Source: Delphinus delphis (Eukaryota; Chordata; Mammalia; Artiodactyla; Delphinidae). Taken from it: DNA of 64,000 nt. The DNA is taken from the NCBI RefSeq assembly GCF_949987515.2, contig NC_082697.1:21149730-21213729 (forward strand). The letters run 5' to 3'. The notes under the pieces were generated by a model that searched no databases, was not told where the DNA came from, and was given only the letters and a program-made list of their open reading frames with translations. Below, one piece after another: positions 45,560 to 57,740 of this stretch. Position numbers and translations under genes: made by a program. Position 1 is the first letter of the stretch, and every line of letters starts with the position of its first letter.

Positions 45560-46090
45560 CCCAATAATTCAGCAGTCATCATGGTCTCTTGTTGGGCTGA
45601 AGTACATATTACATTAACCCAGAGATGGGCAGACTTTTGTAAAGGGTCAGATAGTAAATATGTTGGGAAATGTGGTCATACACAGCCTGTTGACTCCTGC
45701 ACAGCTGCATGAACGTGTTCCTGGGGCCTGAAACATTTCCTAACAGGAAGGTAAGGAGCCCTCACAGCTAGTGCTGGGCATATCACCTTGTTTGCAAATA
45801 TCTTTCCCCTGTTAACAGGTTTGATGTATATGTCTTTGTTCTGCTTAAGTGGCATCTGGCCAACCCCACTGCTTATATCTGTTCCTGGGGAGAGGGAACA
45901 GGGTCCTCCTCCTGCAGCACAATGAAGGGCACATGCAGACCATCTTCCTGTGTCAGCTGCAGGACAGGACCCGCTGACCATGGGGAACCAGTGCTATTAA
46001 AGCAGGTCTTGCTTTCTTCTGTGAGTAAAGCATCATTCCATCTAGTGCCTATGTGAGCTGTGTCTTACTTGGTGACTCCGACACCTGAAA
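45560..46090 (+). other. Unassigned repeat-like block, possible LTR end
   Basis: Contains 'tttgtaaagggtcagatagt' (a common old DNA-transposon phrase) and later 'attaaagcaggtcttgcttt' plus 'gtgtcttacttggtgactcc', which looks like a retroviral R-U5 end. No boundaries or TSD could be set. Confidence 0.3.
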
Positions 46091-46129
46091 CCATGCACCT
46101 TAAATTTCTTACTATCTCTGCCTTTTAAT

Positions 46130-46940
46130 TGAGGTATTTAGACATTTAATGTGATTATTGATATGATCAGATTTTAGCATATCACCTTGCTATTTGTTTT
46201 CTACATGTCTCATCTATTCTTTGCTTCATTTTTTCCTTTTTCTGCCTTCTTCTGGAATATTTGAAAATAATTTTTATGATTTCATTGCATCTCCTCTGTT
46301 CACTTATTAGCTACAGCTGTTTGTTATTTTCATGGTTGTTTTAGACTTTGCAGTGTATATTTTTACCTTATCACATTCTACTCTCAAGTGACATTATAAC
46401 ACATCACGAATACTATAAGATCCTTATAATAATACTTCCATTTCTCCCTCTTCTGACTTTATGCTTTTGTTGTCATATATTTTGCTTTCTTGTATGTTAT
46501 AAAACTCGAAGTACATTATTATTTTTGTTTAAACAATTATCTTTCTTTTAAGATTTTCTTTTTGATGTGTAATATTTTTAAAGACTATTGAAATTGTTAC
46601 AATATTGCTTCTGTTTTATGTTTTGGTTTTTTGGCCACAAGGCATGTGGGATCTTAGCTCCCTGACCAGGGATTGAACCCACACCCATGCATTGGAAGGC
46701 GAACTCTTAACCACTTGACCACCAGGGAAGTCCCTCGATTATCTTTTAAAGACATTTAAATTATAAGAAAAAAAATTATATACTTCCCCATGGAGTTATT
46801 TTCAGTGCTCTCCATTCCTTTGTGTAGATCCAGATTTCTATCTTGGTATCATTCTTCTTCAGATACCATTTCTTATTGTTCAGGTCTACTGGTGATGAAT
46901 TATTTCAGCTTTTGTTGCTTTGAAAACATTTTTCTTTCAT
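46130..46940 (-). mobile_element. Old LINE-1 5' region fragment
   Basis: AT-rich, T-strand biased, with 'cttttaattgaggtatttag' and 'tggttgttttagactttgca' words of the antisense 5' half of old LINE-1s. Interrupted by the SINE at 46,619. Confidence 0.55.
46619..46735 (-). mobile_element. CHR-type tRNA SINE, antisense
   Basis: 'ttggccacaaggcatgtggg', 'tccctgaccagggattgaac', 'ccacttgaccaccagggaag'. TSD not clear. Confidence 0.8.
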
Positions 46941-47413
46941 TTCCATTTTTTTCTCTCTTTTTAAAAATTAAAGTAAAATTGACTTACAATATTAAATTAG
47001 TTTCAGGGATCAAAACAATATTAAATTAGTTTCAGGGGTACAATATAGTGATTCAATATTTTTATACATTACAAAGTGATCACGAGAAGTCTAGTTAACA
47101 TCTGTCACCATACAAAGTTATTCCAATATTATATTCCCCATGCTAAACATTACATCCCATGACTTATTTTATAATTGGAAGTTTATATCTCTTAATCTCC
47201 CTCACCTATTTCATTCCACACTATCCCCTCTGGCAACCACCAGTTTGACCTCTGTATCTATGAGTCTGTTTCTGTTTTGTTTGTTCAGTTTGTTTTTTAG
47301 ATTCCACGTATAGTGAAATCATATGGTATTTGTCTTTCTCTGACTTATTTCACTTAGCATAATACCCTCTAGGTCCACCCATGTTGTCACAAATGGCAAG
47401 ATTTCATTCGTTT

Positions 47414-47722
47414 TTATAGCTGAGTAATATTCCATTGTGTATATATACACCACATCTTCTTTATCCATTCATCTGTTGATGGGCATTTCGGTTGCTTCCA
47501 TATCTTGGCTATTGTAAATAATGCTGCAATGAACATAGGGGCACATGTTTCTTTTAGAATTAGTGTTTTTGTTTTCTTCACAAAAATACCCAGAAGTGGA
47601 ACTGCTGGATCATATGGCAGTTCTATTTTTAATTTTTTAAAGACTCTCCATACTGTTTTCCACAGCAGCTGTACCAATTTACATCCCCACCAACAGTGCA
47701 CGAGGGTTCCCTTTTTCTCCAC
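47414..47722 (-). pseudogene. LINE-1 ORF2p C-terminal remnant
   Basis: A 102-codon open frame with LVHCWWGCKLVQLLWKTVWR, PYDPAVPLLGI, MFIAALFTIAKIWKQPKCP and WIKKMWCIYT, the conserved C-terminal segment of LINE-1 ORF2 protein. The rest of ORF2 is mutated or deleted, so it cannot make a reverse transcriptase. Confidence 0.9.
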
Positions 47723-49349
47723 ATCCTCACCAGTACTTGTTATTTCTTGTATTTTTGCTGATAGCCATTCTGACAGGTATGAGGTAACATCTCATCGTGG
47801 TTTGATTTGCATTTTCCTGATGATTAGTGATGTTGAGCATCTTTTCATGTGTCTGTTGGCCACCTGTCTTTGGAAAAAAAGATCTATTCAGGTTCTCTGC
47901 TCTTTATTTTCCTCTGCCCATTTAAAAAAAAAATAGGGTTGTTTTTTTGATGAGTTATATATTTTGGGTATTAACCTCTTTTTGCCAAATTGTTCACACA
48001 CACCTTCTCCCACTCAGGTTTTTGAAAAATTTCCTGATTTAACAATCCATTGCTTGTTTAGTAGCATATTGTTTAGCCTCCATGTGTTTGTGTTTTATGT
48101 AGTTTCTTTTTTCCTTGTATTTTATTTCTCATCTCATACCATCATGGTCAACAAAGATGCTTGATATGATTTCAATCTTCTTAAATTTATTGAGACTTGT
48201 TTTGTGGTCCAGGACGTGATCTATCCTGAAGAATGTTCTATGTGCACTTGAAAAGAATGTGTACTTTGCTGCTTCTGGATAAAATGTTCTATAAGATATC
48301 TACTAAATTAATCTGGTCTAATGTGTTGGTCAAGGCCAGTGTTTTCTTACTGATTTTCTATCTGGGTGATCTGTCCATTGATGTAAGTGGGGTGTTAAAA
48401 GTCCCCTACTATTATTGTGTTACTATAAATTTCTCCCTTTATAGTCATTATCTGCCATATGTATTTAGGTGCTCCTCTGTTGGGTGAATATATATTTTAA
48501 ATTGTTATATCCTTTTGTTGGATTGATCCCTTTATCATTATGTAATGTCCTTCCTTGTCTCTTGTTACAGTCTTTGTTTTGAAGTCTATTTTATCTAATC
48601 ATTGCTACCCCAGCTTTCTTTTAGTTTCCATTTGAATGGAATTCATTTTACCATCCCCTCACTTTCAGTCTGTGTGTGTCTTTAGATCTAAAGTGAGTCT
48701 TTGTAGGCAGCATATACATGGGTCTTGTTTTTTTATCCATTCAGCCACTCTGTCTTTCATGGAGCACTTAGTCCATTTACATTTAAAGTAATTATTGATA
48801 GGTATGTACTTATTACCGTTTTGTTTGTTTTACGGTTGTTTTTGTAGTTCCTTTTTTCTTCTTTTGTTGTCTTCCCTTGTGATTTGATGACTATCTTTAG
48901 TGTTGTGTTTGAATTCCTTTCTCTTTTTTTGGTGTGTGTATTATAGATTTTTGGTTTGTGGTTACCATGAGACTCATATATAACTATGTAAATATGATTA
49001 TTTTAAGTTGATGATCTCTTAAGTTCAACACATTCTAACAACCAAGCATTTTTATTCCTCCTATCCATATTTAATGTTTTTGACATCATATTTTACATCT
49101 TTATGTTTTCTTTATCCCTTATTTATTGTGGATATAGATGATTTTATTACTTTTGACTTTTAACCTTCCTGCTAGCTTTATAAGTGATTGATCTACTATC
49201 TTTACTATATGTTTGCCTTTACCAATAAGATTTTTCCTTTTATAATTTTCATATATCTAGTTGTAGTCTTTTCTGCCTAGAGAAGTCCCTTTAACATTTC
49301 TTGTAAAGCTAGTGCTGAACTATTTTAGCTTTTGCTTAACTGTGAAACT

Positions 49350-49753
49350 TTTAAAAAATATTTATTTATTTTCTTTATTTTTTTGGCTGCATCAGGTCTT
49401 AGTTGCAGCACTTTCATTTTGGCATGCAGTCTCTTCGCTGCAGCGCTCAGGCTTCTAAATGTGGCGCGCGGGCTTCGCTCTAGTTGTGGCGTGTGGTTTT
49501 CTCTCTCTAGTTGTGGCGTGCAGACTCCAGGGCACATGGGCTCTGTAGTTGTAGCTCACGGGCTCCACAGAGTGTGGTCTCTGTAGTTTGCAGCACATGC
49601 GCTCTCTCATTGAGGTGCGTGAGCTCAACAGTTGTGGTGCGTGGGCTTAGTTGCCCTGTGGCGTGTGGGATCTTAGTTCCCCAACCAGGGATCAAACCCA
49701 CGTCCCTTGCATTGGAAGGCATATTCTTTACCACTGGACCACCAGGGAAGTCC
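49350..49753 (-). mobile_element. Long CHR-type SINE, antisense, with TSD
   Basis: 404 bp with a T-rich start, 'gcatcaggtcttagttgcag', repeated 'tagttgtggcgtg' units, 'ccaaccagggatcaaaccca' and 'ggaccaccagggaagtccc'. TSD 'ctgtgaaact' at 49,340-49,349 and 49,754-49,763. Confidence 0.88.
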
Positions 49754-51535
49754 CTGTGAAACTCCTGATCTCTCTTTCAAATCTAAATAATCGTCTTGCT
49801 GGGTAGAGTATTCTTGGTTGTAGGTTTTTTCCTTTCATCACTTTAAATTTATCATGCTATTCCCTTTTGACCTGCAAAGTTTCTGACGAAAAGTCAGTTG
49901 ATAGTCTAATGGGAGTTCCCTTCTATGTAACTGGTTGCTTTTCTCTTGCTGCTTTTAAGATTCTCTCTTTATCTTTTTTTGCCAGTTTAATTATAATGTG
50001 TCTTGGTGTGGACCTTTTTGGGCTCATCTAGTTGGGACTTTCTGTGCTTCCTGGACCTAGATGTCTGTTACCTCTCCTAGGTTACAAAAATTTTCAGCTA
50101 TTATCTCTTCAAATAGCAACCCCCCCTTCTCCTTCTGGGTCCCCTGTAACGGAAATGTTAATATGCTTGATGTTGACCCAGAAGTCTCTTAAACTACCTT
50201 CATTGTTTCAAATTATGTTTTTCTTTGTTCTGTTCAGCTTGGGTAATTTCACTGTGTCTTCCAGTTCACTGCTCTGTATCATCTAATCTACTGTTGCTTC
50301 CTTCTAGTGTATTTTTAAATTTCAGTTATTGTATTCTTCAGCCCTATTTAGTTCTTTATATTTTCGCCCTCTTCATTAATCTTCTCACATGTTCATTCAT
50401 TCTTCTCCTGAGTTTGCTGAGTGTTGTTATGATCATTACTTTGAACTCTTTAGGGCGTAGACTGATTATCTCCACTTCACTTAGTTCTTCTGGAGTTTTG
50501 TCTTGCTCCTTCGTCTGGAACATATTCCTATGTCTTCTCATTTTGCCTGTGTTTATTTCTGTATATTAGATAGGTTGGTTATGTTTCCTTATCTTAAAGA
50601 AGCGGCCTTATGTAGATGTCCTATGGGGCCCAGCATCACACTACCCTCTGGTCACGAGAGCTGTATGCTCTAGGGGTGTCCCCTATGTGGGTGGCATGGG
50701 CCCTTTTGTTGTAACAGGGCCTACTACTATGGGTGTGCTAGTAAGGGGGTGCTGGGCCCTGGTCTGGTTGGCTGCCAGGCCTTGCCTTGTGCAGTGGTGG
50801 GCTGGGTTGGGTCCTGGGGCAGCTGACTGCTTGGTCTGGGGGGTCCTGGGACTGGTGCTGGTCTGCTGGCAGGTGGGTAAAACCCTGGCACTAATGGGTC
50901 AGAGAGAAGACTGCAAAGTGATGCTTGCCACCACCAGTGTCCTCATGGTAGAACAAGCTGCCCCAGATGGCTGCCTCCAGTGTCTGTGTCCCCAAGGAGA
51001 ATCCCAATTGCCTCCTGCCTTTCCAGGAGGCTCTCTAAAGTTAGCATGAGGGTCTGATCCAGGATCCTTTCAAATTACTGCCTCTGCACGGGGACCTGGA
51101 ATATGTCAGATTTTGTGAGTGCCATTTAAGAGCAAACTCTCTATTTCCCACAGCTCTCCAGCTCTCCTGTATGCAAGCCTGCTGGCCTTCAAAGTCAATG
51201 TTCTAGGGCTTATCTTCTCAGTGCAGGACCCCTAGGCTGGGTAGCCTGATGTGGGGCTCAGATATCTCACTCCTTGGGAAGAACCTCTGCAATTGTGATT
51301 ATGCTCTCAACTGTGTGTCACCTACCTGGGTGTGTGGGTCCTGGATTTACTGTATCTTCACCTCTCCTACCCACCTTGTTGTAGTTCTTTATGTCGTTAG
51401 TTGTGGAAAATCTTTTCTGCTAGCCTCCAAGTTGTTCTCATAGATAGTTGCTCTCTAAACAGTTATAATTTTGGCATGCCTGTGGGAGGAGGTGAGTTCA
51501 GGGTCTTCCTACTCTGCCATCTTGGCCACACCCCC

Positions 51536-53060
51536 ACCCATTTTTTAAGGACATTTTTGCTAAATACAGAATTCTACATTTCCCCCCCCCCTTTCAACAC
51601 TTTAAAGGTGTCATGCCATTCCTTTCTGGTTTGCATAGTTTATGATGAGAAGTCTGCTGCTACTCTGATCTTTGTTCCTTGGTATATGTTTCTTCTTATT
51701 CATTATCAGTGGTTTAGCAATTTCACTATGATGTGTCTTAGGATGTTAAGTTTTTTTCATGTTTGTTCTTCTTGAGGACTACTGAGTTTCTTGGACCTAT
51801 GCCCCTTTAACATTTTTATCATATTTGGGGAATGGCCATTATTTCTTCAAATATGTTTTCTGTCTCTTTCTCTCTTTCCTCTCCTTCTGGTATGTATTTC
51901 TGACAGTTGGTATTGTTTCACAGGCTACTCTTTTCATTCCCTTTCCAGTATTTTCTCTTTGTGCTTCATTTTGAATAATATCTATTTCTGTGCCTTTAAC
52001 TTCACTGATCTTTTCTTCTGCAGGGTCTAATTTCTTCTGCTGTTAATCCCATTCAGTTTATTTTAATTTCAGATAGTCTATGTATCATCTCCAAAAATTT
52101 GATTTGGATTTTTAAAAAATACATTCTATGTCTTTCCTCATTATGTTCATGTTTTCCTTTATATCTCCTTGAGCATTTATAATGTTAATAATATCTGTTT
52201 AAAATCTTTGTCAGCTAATTCTATCATCTGTGTTGTTTTGGATCTGTTGAATTATTTTTCTCCTGGTTCTGATCATATTTTTCTGCTACTCTGGTGATTT
52301 TTTTTTGTGCCAAATATAATAAACTTTACATTGTTGAGTGTTGGGTTTTGTTGTATTTCTTTAAACAGTGCTGGACTTCGTTCTGCCAAGCAGTTACTTG
52401 CAGATCAGTTTGAGGATTAATACTGAGCTTGTTTTATGGCAGGCTAAAAGCAACCTTTACTCTAGGACTACTTTAGCCCCACCACAAAGGCATGACCTTT
52501 TCAGGATTCTATCCAACACTGTGTATTACAATGTCTCTTCTCTGGCTAGCAGAAACTTCAACTATTCCCAGATCTCTGTGAGCCCTGGGAATTACTGCTT
52601 TCTGTTTTTTCTTTCTCTGGTGGCATGGAGTTTCGTCCCACATATGTCCTGATCAGAACTTACCTAAGGGTCAAGGGAGCCCTCTGTGGATCTTCTGAGC
52701 TCTGCCTCTATGAAGCTACCTTCTCTCTGTTATTTCTCCATGTAAATTTTAGATGCCTCAGCTTTCCTGAACTCTGACCCCTGTCTCCCAGTTCAGTGAT
52801 ACAGTGGGCGTCTGGTTCCCCATCTCTGTGAAGACTGGAAAAACCTAAATGAGTAAGATGGGCAACTCCCCTCTTCCTGTGTGTTTTCCTTCTCTCAGGG
52901 AGTCACAGCCCTGAGATGTCCCAATGCTTCCTGATGTCCAATGTCTGAAAACGTTTGTCTCATATATTTTGTCTGCTTTTCTAGTTGTTTATGGCGGAAG
53001 GCAGTTCCCACAGCACTTAATCCTTCATGGGTGGAACTGAAAATCTCTATCCTAGTTGTT
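51536..53060 (-). mobile_element. Second LINE-1 5'-half fragment, antisense
   Basis: 'gctaaatacagaattctaca', 'tttatgatgagaagtctgct' and 'gtcagctaattctatcatct' parallel 49,790-50,560 of the neighbouring LINE-1, so two diverged copies of the same region lie in tandem. Confidence 0.65.
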
Positions 53061-53916
53061 TTCACCATTGGTTTATACTTTAAAATATCATTTAACTAAT
53101 AGATGGTGACTTCATTAAAAGTTGTTAGAGACAATTTAAGAAAATTGTGTTGGGAGTTAGTTCATGAATATTTTTGAGTTTCACAATTCTACCAGGAAGT
53201 TAGGCTCTGTCAAGATTTTATGAAAAGTTGAACTAGGAAAAGATCTTCAAGGTTAACTCGAATTGATCAAGACACAACCCATTACTTAACCTTTAAATTC
53301 ACTTTTTAAAGTGTTCAAGATTTTGACAAGGGTGCCAAGACCACTCAAGGGGAAAAAATAATCTCTTCAACAAATGGTACTGGGTGAGATAACTGAATAT
53401 CCATAAGCAAGAATGAAGTTGAACTCTTACCTCACACTGTACACAAAAACTAACTAAAAAATGCACCAATGACCTAAATATAAGAGCTGAAAGTGTAAAA
53501 TCCTAGAAGAAAACATAGGAGTAAACTTTCATGACCTTGGATCTGCAGTGTTTACTTAGATATAACACCAAAAGCACAAACAGCACAAGAAAAAATAGAT
53601 CATAGACTTCATCAAAATTTAAAACTTATATACATCAAAGGACACTATCAAGAGAGTGAAAAGACACCTGCAAGATAGGAGAAAATATCTGCAAACCATG
53701 TATCTGGTAACAGTCTAGTATCCAAAATATATAAAGAACTCTTACAACTCAACAACAGAGACAACCCAATTCAAAAATGGGCAAAGGACCTGAATAGACA
53801 TTTCTCCAAAGATATACAAAGAACATTAAGCACATGAAAAGAAGCACAATGTCATTAGGAAAATGCAAATCAAGCCCACAATGAGAGAGCACTTCAATAC
53901 CCACTAGGATAGCTAT

Positions 53917-54359
53917 TGTTATGGGTTGAATTGTGTCCCCTCCCCTGCAAAATATGTTGAAGTACTAACCCCTGGTATCTGAGACTTTGACCTTATTGGG
54001 AAATAAGGACTTTATAGATGTAATCAAGTTAAGATGAGGTGATTAAGGTGGGCCTCAATCTAATATGACTGGTTTACTTATAAAAGGGGGAAATTCGGAC
54101 AAAGGCACAGAGGGAAGATGGCCATGTGAAGATGGAGTCAGAGATTAGAGTCATGCTACCACAAGCCAAGGAATGCCTGGGGCTACCAGAAACTGGAGGA
54201 GGCAAGGAAGGATCCTCCCCTAGTGACCTGGAGGGAGCATGGCCCTGTGAACACCTTGATTTTGGATTTCTAGCCTCCAGAACTGTGAGACAATGAATTT
54301 GCTGTTTTAAGCTACCCAGTTTGTGGTACTTTCTTATGGAGCCCTAGGACACCAACACA
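53917..54359 (+). mobile_element. Solo LTR (MaLR/MLT1-like) with 5-bp TSD
   Basis: 443 bp from TGTTATGGG to CCAACACA, containing 'gaattgtgtcccc', 'tagcctccagaactgtgaga' and 'gctacccagtttgtggtact'. TSD GCTAT at 53,912-53,916 and 54,360-54,364. No internal viral sequence. Confidence 0.8.
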
Positions 54360-54399
54360 GCTATAATTTTAGAAATGGAAAATAACAAGTGTTGGCAAA

Positions 54400-54800
54400 T
54401 GTGATGGTTAATTTTATGTGGCTGGGCCACGGTGCCCCTATATTTGGTTGAACATTATTTTGGATGTTTCTGTGGTGTTTTTAGGATGAGATTAACATTT
54501 AAATGGATGGACTTTTGAGAAAATCAGATTACCTTCCACAATATGAGTAACCCATCAAAGGTCTTAATAAAACAAAGACTGACATCTCCCCTTGAGCAAG
54601 AAAGAATTATGCCGGCAGACTGTCTTTGGACTAAAACTGCACCTATTTCTTGGGTCTCCAGGTGCTGGCCTACCCTGCAGATTTTGGACTTACTAAGCCT
54701 CCACAACTGTGTGAGCAAATTCCTTAAAATAAATCCCTATCTATCTACCTACCTATATCAATATCCTATTGATTCTATTTCTCTGGAAAATCCTAACACA
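54400..54800 (+). mobile_element. Second solo LTR-like element with 5-bp TSD
   Basis: 401 bp from TGTGATGGTTAA to CTAACACA, containing 'tggctgggccacggtgcccc', 'gatgagattaacatttaaat' and 'ccttaaaataaatccctatc' (AATAAA). TSD GCAAA at 54,395-54,399 and 54,801-54,805. Family name not assigned. Confidence 0.75.
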
Positions 54801-55575
54801 GCAAAGATGTGGAGAAATTGGAACCCTCATCCATTGCTGATGGAAATGTAAATGGTGCAGCCATTGTGGAAAATCATTTGGTGGTTCCTCAATTAGTTAA
54901 ACACAGAGTTATCATATGACCCAGGATTTCCACTCCAAGGTATATATCTAAAAGAATTGAAAACAGGTGTTCAAACAAAAATTTGTACAAGAATATTCAT
55001 AGCAACACTATTGACAATAGAAGATAAAAACAACTCAAATGTCCATCAACTGACTGATAAATATTGATGGATATCCATACAATGGAATATTGTTCAACCA
55101 TTAAAAAAATAAAATTCTGATACATGCTATAACATGAATGAATGTTGACAACACTATGGTGAGTGGACAAAGTCAGATGCAAAGATCACACGTTGTAAAA
55201 TTCCATTTATATTAAATATCCAGAATAGGCAATTTCATAAAGACAAAAAGCAAATTAGTGGTTGCCAGGGTGTTGGGAGTAGGAGTGACTGCTTAATGAC
55301 TATGGGGTTGCCTTTTGAGGGGATGAAGATATTCTAAAACTAGGTTGTGATGGTTGCACAACATCGTGAATGTATTAAATACCAATGAATCATACACTTT
55401 TAAAATGGCTAAAATGGTTAATTTATATTGCGCATTTTACTACAATTTTAAAAGGTGTTCAAATATACAGAGAAGGATAATTCTTGAACTTACTAATTAA
55501 GAAACAAATTGAAGATGTGGAAACGGAACTTTTTAAGTTAACAAAAATAAAACAACAAATCAAGAATTAAAGGTT

Positions 55576-55936
55576 GGGCTTCCCTGGTGGTGCAGGGGTT
55601 AGGAATCCGCCTGCCAATGCAGGGGACATGGGTTCGAGCCCTGGTCCGGGAAGATCCCACATGCCACAGAGCAACTAAGCCTGTGTGCCACAACTACTAA
55701 GCCTGTGCTCTAGAGCCCGCGAGCCACAACTACTGAGCCCGTGTGCCACAACTACTGAAGCCTGCACGCCTAGAGCCCGTGCACCACAAAAAGAGAAGCC
55801 ATCGCAATGAGAAGCCTGAGCACCACAACAAAGAGTAGCACCCGCTCACCGCAACTAGAGAAAGCCCGTGCGCATCAATGAAGACCCAACGCAGCCAAAA
55901 ATAAAATAAATAAAATTTAAAAATTAAAAAAAAAAA
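55576..55936 (+). mobile_element. Long CHR SINE with perfect TSD
   Basis: 'gggcttccctggtggtgcag' head, 'catgggttcgagccctggtc', repeated 'gccacaactactgagcccg' body and an A-rich tail. TSD 'aagaattaaaggt' at 55,562-55,574 and 55,937-55,949, perfect. Confidence 0.92.
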
Positions 55937-55949
55937 AAGAATTAAAGGT

Positions 55950-56966
55950 CATAAAATATGTGTAACCATTGCGATAAACAAGTAGTCTTGTGGAACTACA
56001 ATCACAAAGCAAGTTTTGTCTCCTACCATCTCCTGAAATCCAACTTGTGGGACTAGCGTATCCCTTAGTTCTAGAAGAAAATCAGGCCTTGACAACTTCT
56101 CTAGTCAATCTTACATCATCATCATCATATCATCCTGTAGTCACACTTAAGATGCAAAACAGTCTCAGTTCAGAAGTTTAAACGTCCAATTCCATTATAA
56201 TAAAAATGGCTTATCATTTGAAGTTGAGGCCTTCTCTGGGCCTGCTGCAGACCATAAGCCAGCATCAGGGAAGTGAGGCCTTCTTTGTGTATTAAGGCTT
56301 CTGACCCTCCTGGGGTAGGGCTGTGGGAGTGAGGAAATGAAGGCAAAGCAAGAAAACAGCCTTAGTTGAGGCTTTGTGCTGACTGGGCACTGACTTGGCA
56401 AGAGTTTAACTGTCTTTCTCATGTGGGCTCCTCCAACGCTCCTCAGGGTGGCTCATCCGTCCTCTCCTCTCTCCCTGTCATGCCATCTTCATGCCCCAGG
56501 GAGCCCTCAAGGGTGACGACTTCCCCATGACTCTGCTTTTTGATCCTTCATCAGCACCGCGAGTTGGAAGTTCATCTCCTGGAGTAAACCCTCGGCTCTT
56601 GCTCAGGCTCTGAGATGACTGCGTGCCAGTTCTATTGCACGCAGCCCACATCTGGTGCTTGGGAGGCAGAGACACATCCCTGGCCCAACAAGCTCTGGGA
56701 GTGGAGGCTGCACCCACCTCTGCCACCTCTCCTTTGCTCCATCATCAAAGCACCCAGCCAGCCACTGGTATCTCATCCTTTAGATTTTTCCAGGCCAGGG
56801 TCTGTACAGTCTATCAGATTGTCACCCTACAGGGGATGCACATATTAAGCTCCAGTGAGGCCCTTTTCCCTAGCCTTGAGGTGAGCACAACTGGCACCCA
56901 TTACTCTTGCTGAGGAGACTCCAAACACACAAATGGCTCTCTTCAAAGAAATCCCCACCAAAAATT
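55950..56966. other. Intergenic, no recognised feature
   Basis: Mostly unique sequence with a short (CAT)n run at about 56,115. Open frames up to 96 codons overlap on both strands and carry no domain. Confidence 0.5.
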
Positions 56967-56983
56967 CTCCTTCTTCAACTCTT

Positions 56984-57191
56984 TTTTTTTTTTTTTTTTT
57001 GTGGTACGCGGGCCTCTCACTGCTGTGGCCTCTCTCGTTGCGGAGCACAGGCTCTGGACGCGCAGGCTCAGCGGCCATGGCTCACAGGCCTAGCCGCTCC
57101 GCGGCATGTGGGATCTTCCCGGACCGGGGCACGAACCCATGTCCCCTGCACCAGCAGGCGGACTCTCAACCACTGCGCCACCAGGGAAGCA
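56984..57191 (-). mobile_element. Young short CHR SINE, antisense, perfect 17-bp TSD
   Basis: T-run, 'ggtacgcgggcctctcactg', 'cctagccgctccgcggcatg' and 'gcgccaccagggaagc'. TSD 'ctccttcttcaactctt' at 56,967-56,983 and 57,192-57,208, perfect. Same subtype as 13,198 and 16,234. Confidence 0.92.
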
Positions 57192-57394
57192 CTCCTTCTT
57201 CAACTCTTAACTCTTCTTTTATATCCTTGATGTGGGTGAGGGAGTTTAAGATGACTACAGGTTTTCGACCACCTCCATTATAAATACAGCATATGGTATA
57301 CTTATGTGGTATCTATTGCTGCCTTGCAAAAAACATCTATTTTAACCTCTTGTTGCATGTGCATTTAAATAACTACAATCATCTGAATATAGTA

Positions 57395-57740
57395 ACAGCT
57401 ACTATTGAGCCCCTACTTTGTCCCAGACATGGTACTAGGTCCTTTTTACAAACATCTCATTTAAAGTTATTAACAGGTATGCTTATAACTACCTTATCGA
57501 TTTCACGAGTTCATACAGATAACTGGCATTTAAAAATCTACAGAGTGAGGTATTATTAATAAGATTCTCAATAGGAAGAAATATTCTGAAAGCCTAGTCA
57601 CAGAACTTTAGATCTGGAAAGGACTTCATAGGTTAGTCAACCACACTCATTTCCTTTAAGAAGCAGCTGAGGTCCTGAAAGGCTGAGGGACTTGCCGAAG
57701 GTCATCACAGTGAGAGGAGATCAGAAGATGGGGGTTATCA
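57395..57740 (-). repeat. MIR and related ancient fragments
   Basis: 'gagcccctactttgtcccag' with 'ctcatttaaagttattaaca' (about 57,395-57,490), then 'ggacttgccgaaggtcatca' (about 57,600-57,735). Antisense, diverged. Confidence 0.5.

Larger units (their letters stand above)
46945..51535 (-). mobile_element. LINE-1, antisense, internally deleted, with GC-rich 5'UTR
   Basis: The 3'UTR and ORF2 end run from 46,945 to about 48,050. From about 48,060 the sequence is LINE-1 5'-half, ending in a GC-rich 5'UTR (50,600-51,530) whose outer edge reads 'gtggccaagatggcagagta' on the minus strand, a typical LINE-1 5' end. The middle of ORF2 is missing. A 404-bp SINE is inserted at 49,350. A 29-bp duplication ('caatattaaattagtttcag') sits at 46,986-47,037. 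Confidence 0.75.
53315..55470 (+). mobile_element. LINE-1 ORF2 end and 3'UTR, split by two LTRs
   Basis: 'aggtgccaagaccactcaag'-type start, 'catcaaaggacactatcaag' and 'caaaaatgggcaaaggacct', then after the LTRs 'gatgtggagaaattggaacc' and 'tacaatggaatattgttcaa'. Reading is continuous once the LTRs at 53,917-54,359 and 54,400-54,800 are removed. Confidence 0.88.

Noticed and set aside
47414..47722. Intact reverse transcriptase gene
   Set aside because: Only the C-terminal 102 codons of LINE-1 ORF2 are open. The catalytic part is deleted or broken.
53917..54800. A provirus (two LTRs flanking viral genes)
   Set aside because: The two elements are unlike each other in sequence, have different TSDs, and are separated by 40 bp of LINE-1 rather than viral genes.
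13198..57191. tRNA genes suggested by A/B-box-like 'ggttcga' words
   Set aside because: All lie in tRNA-derived SINE heads that have TSDs and A-tails and no intact cloverleaf.
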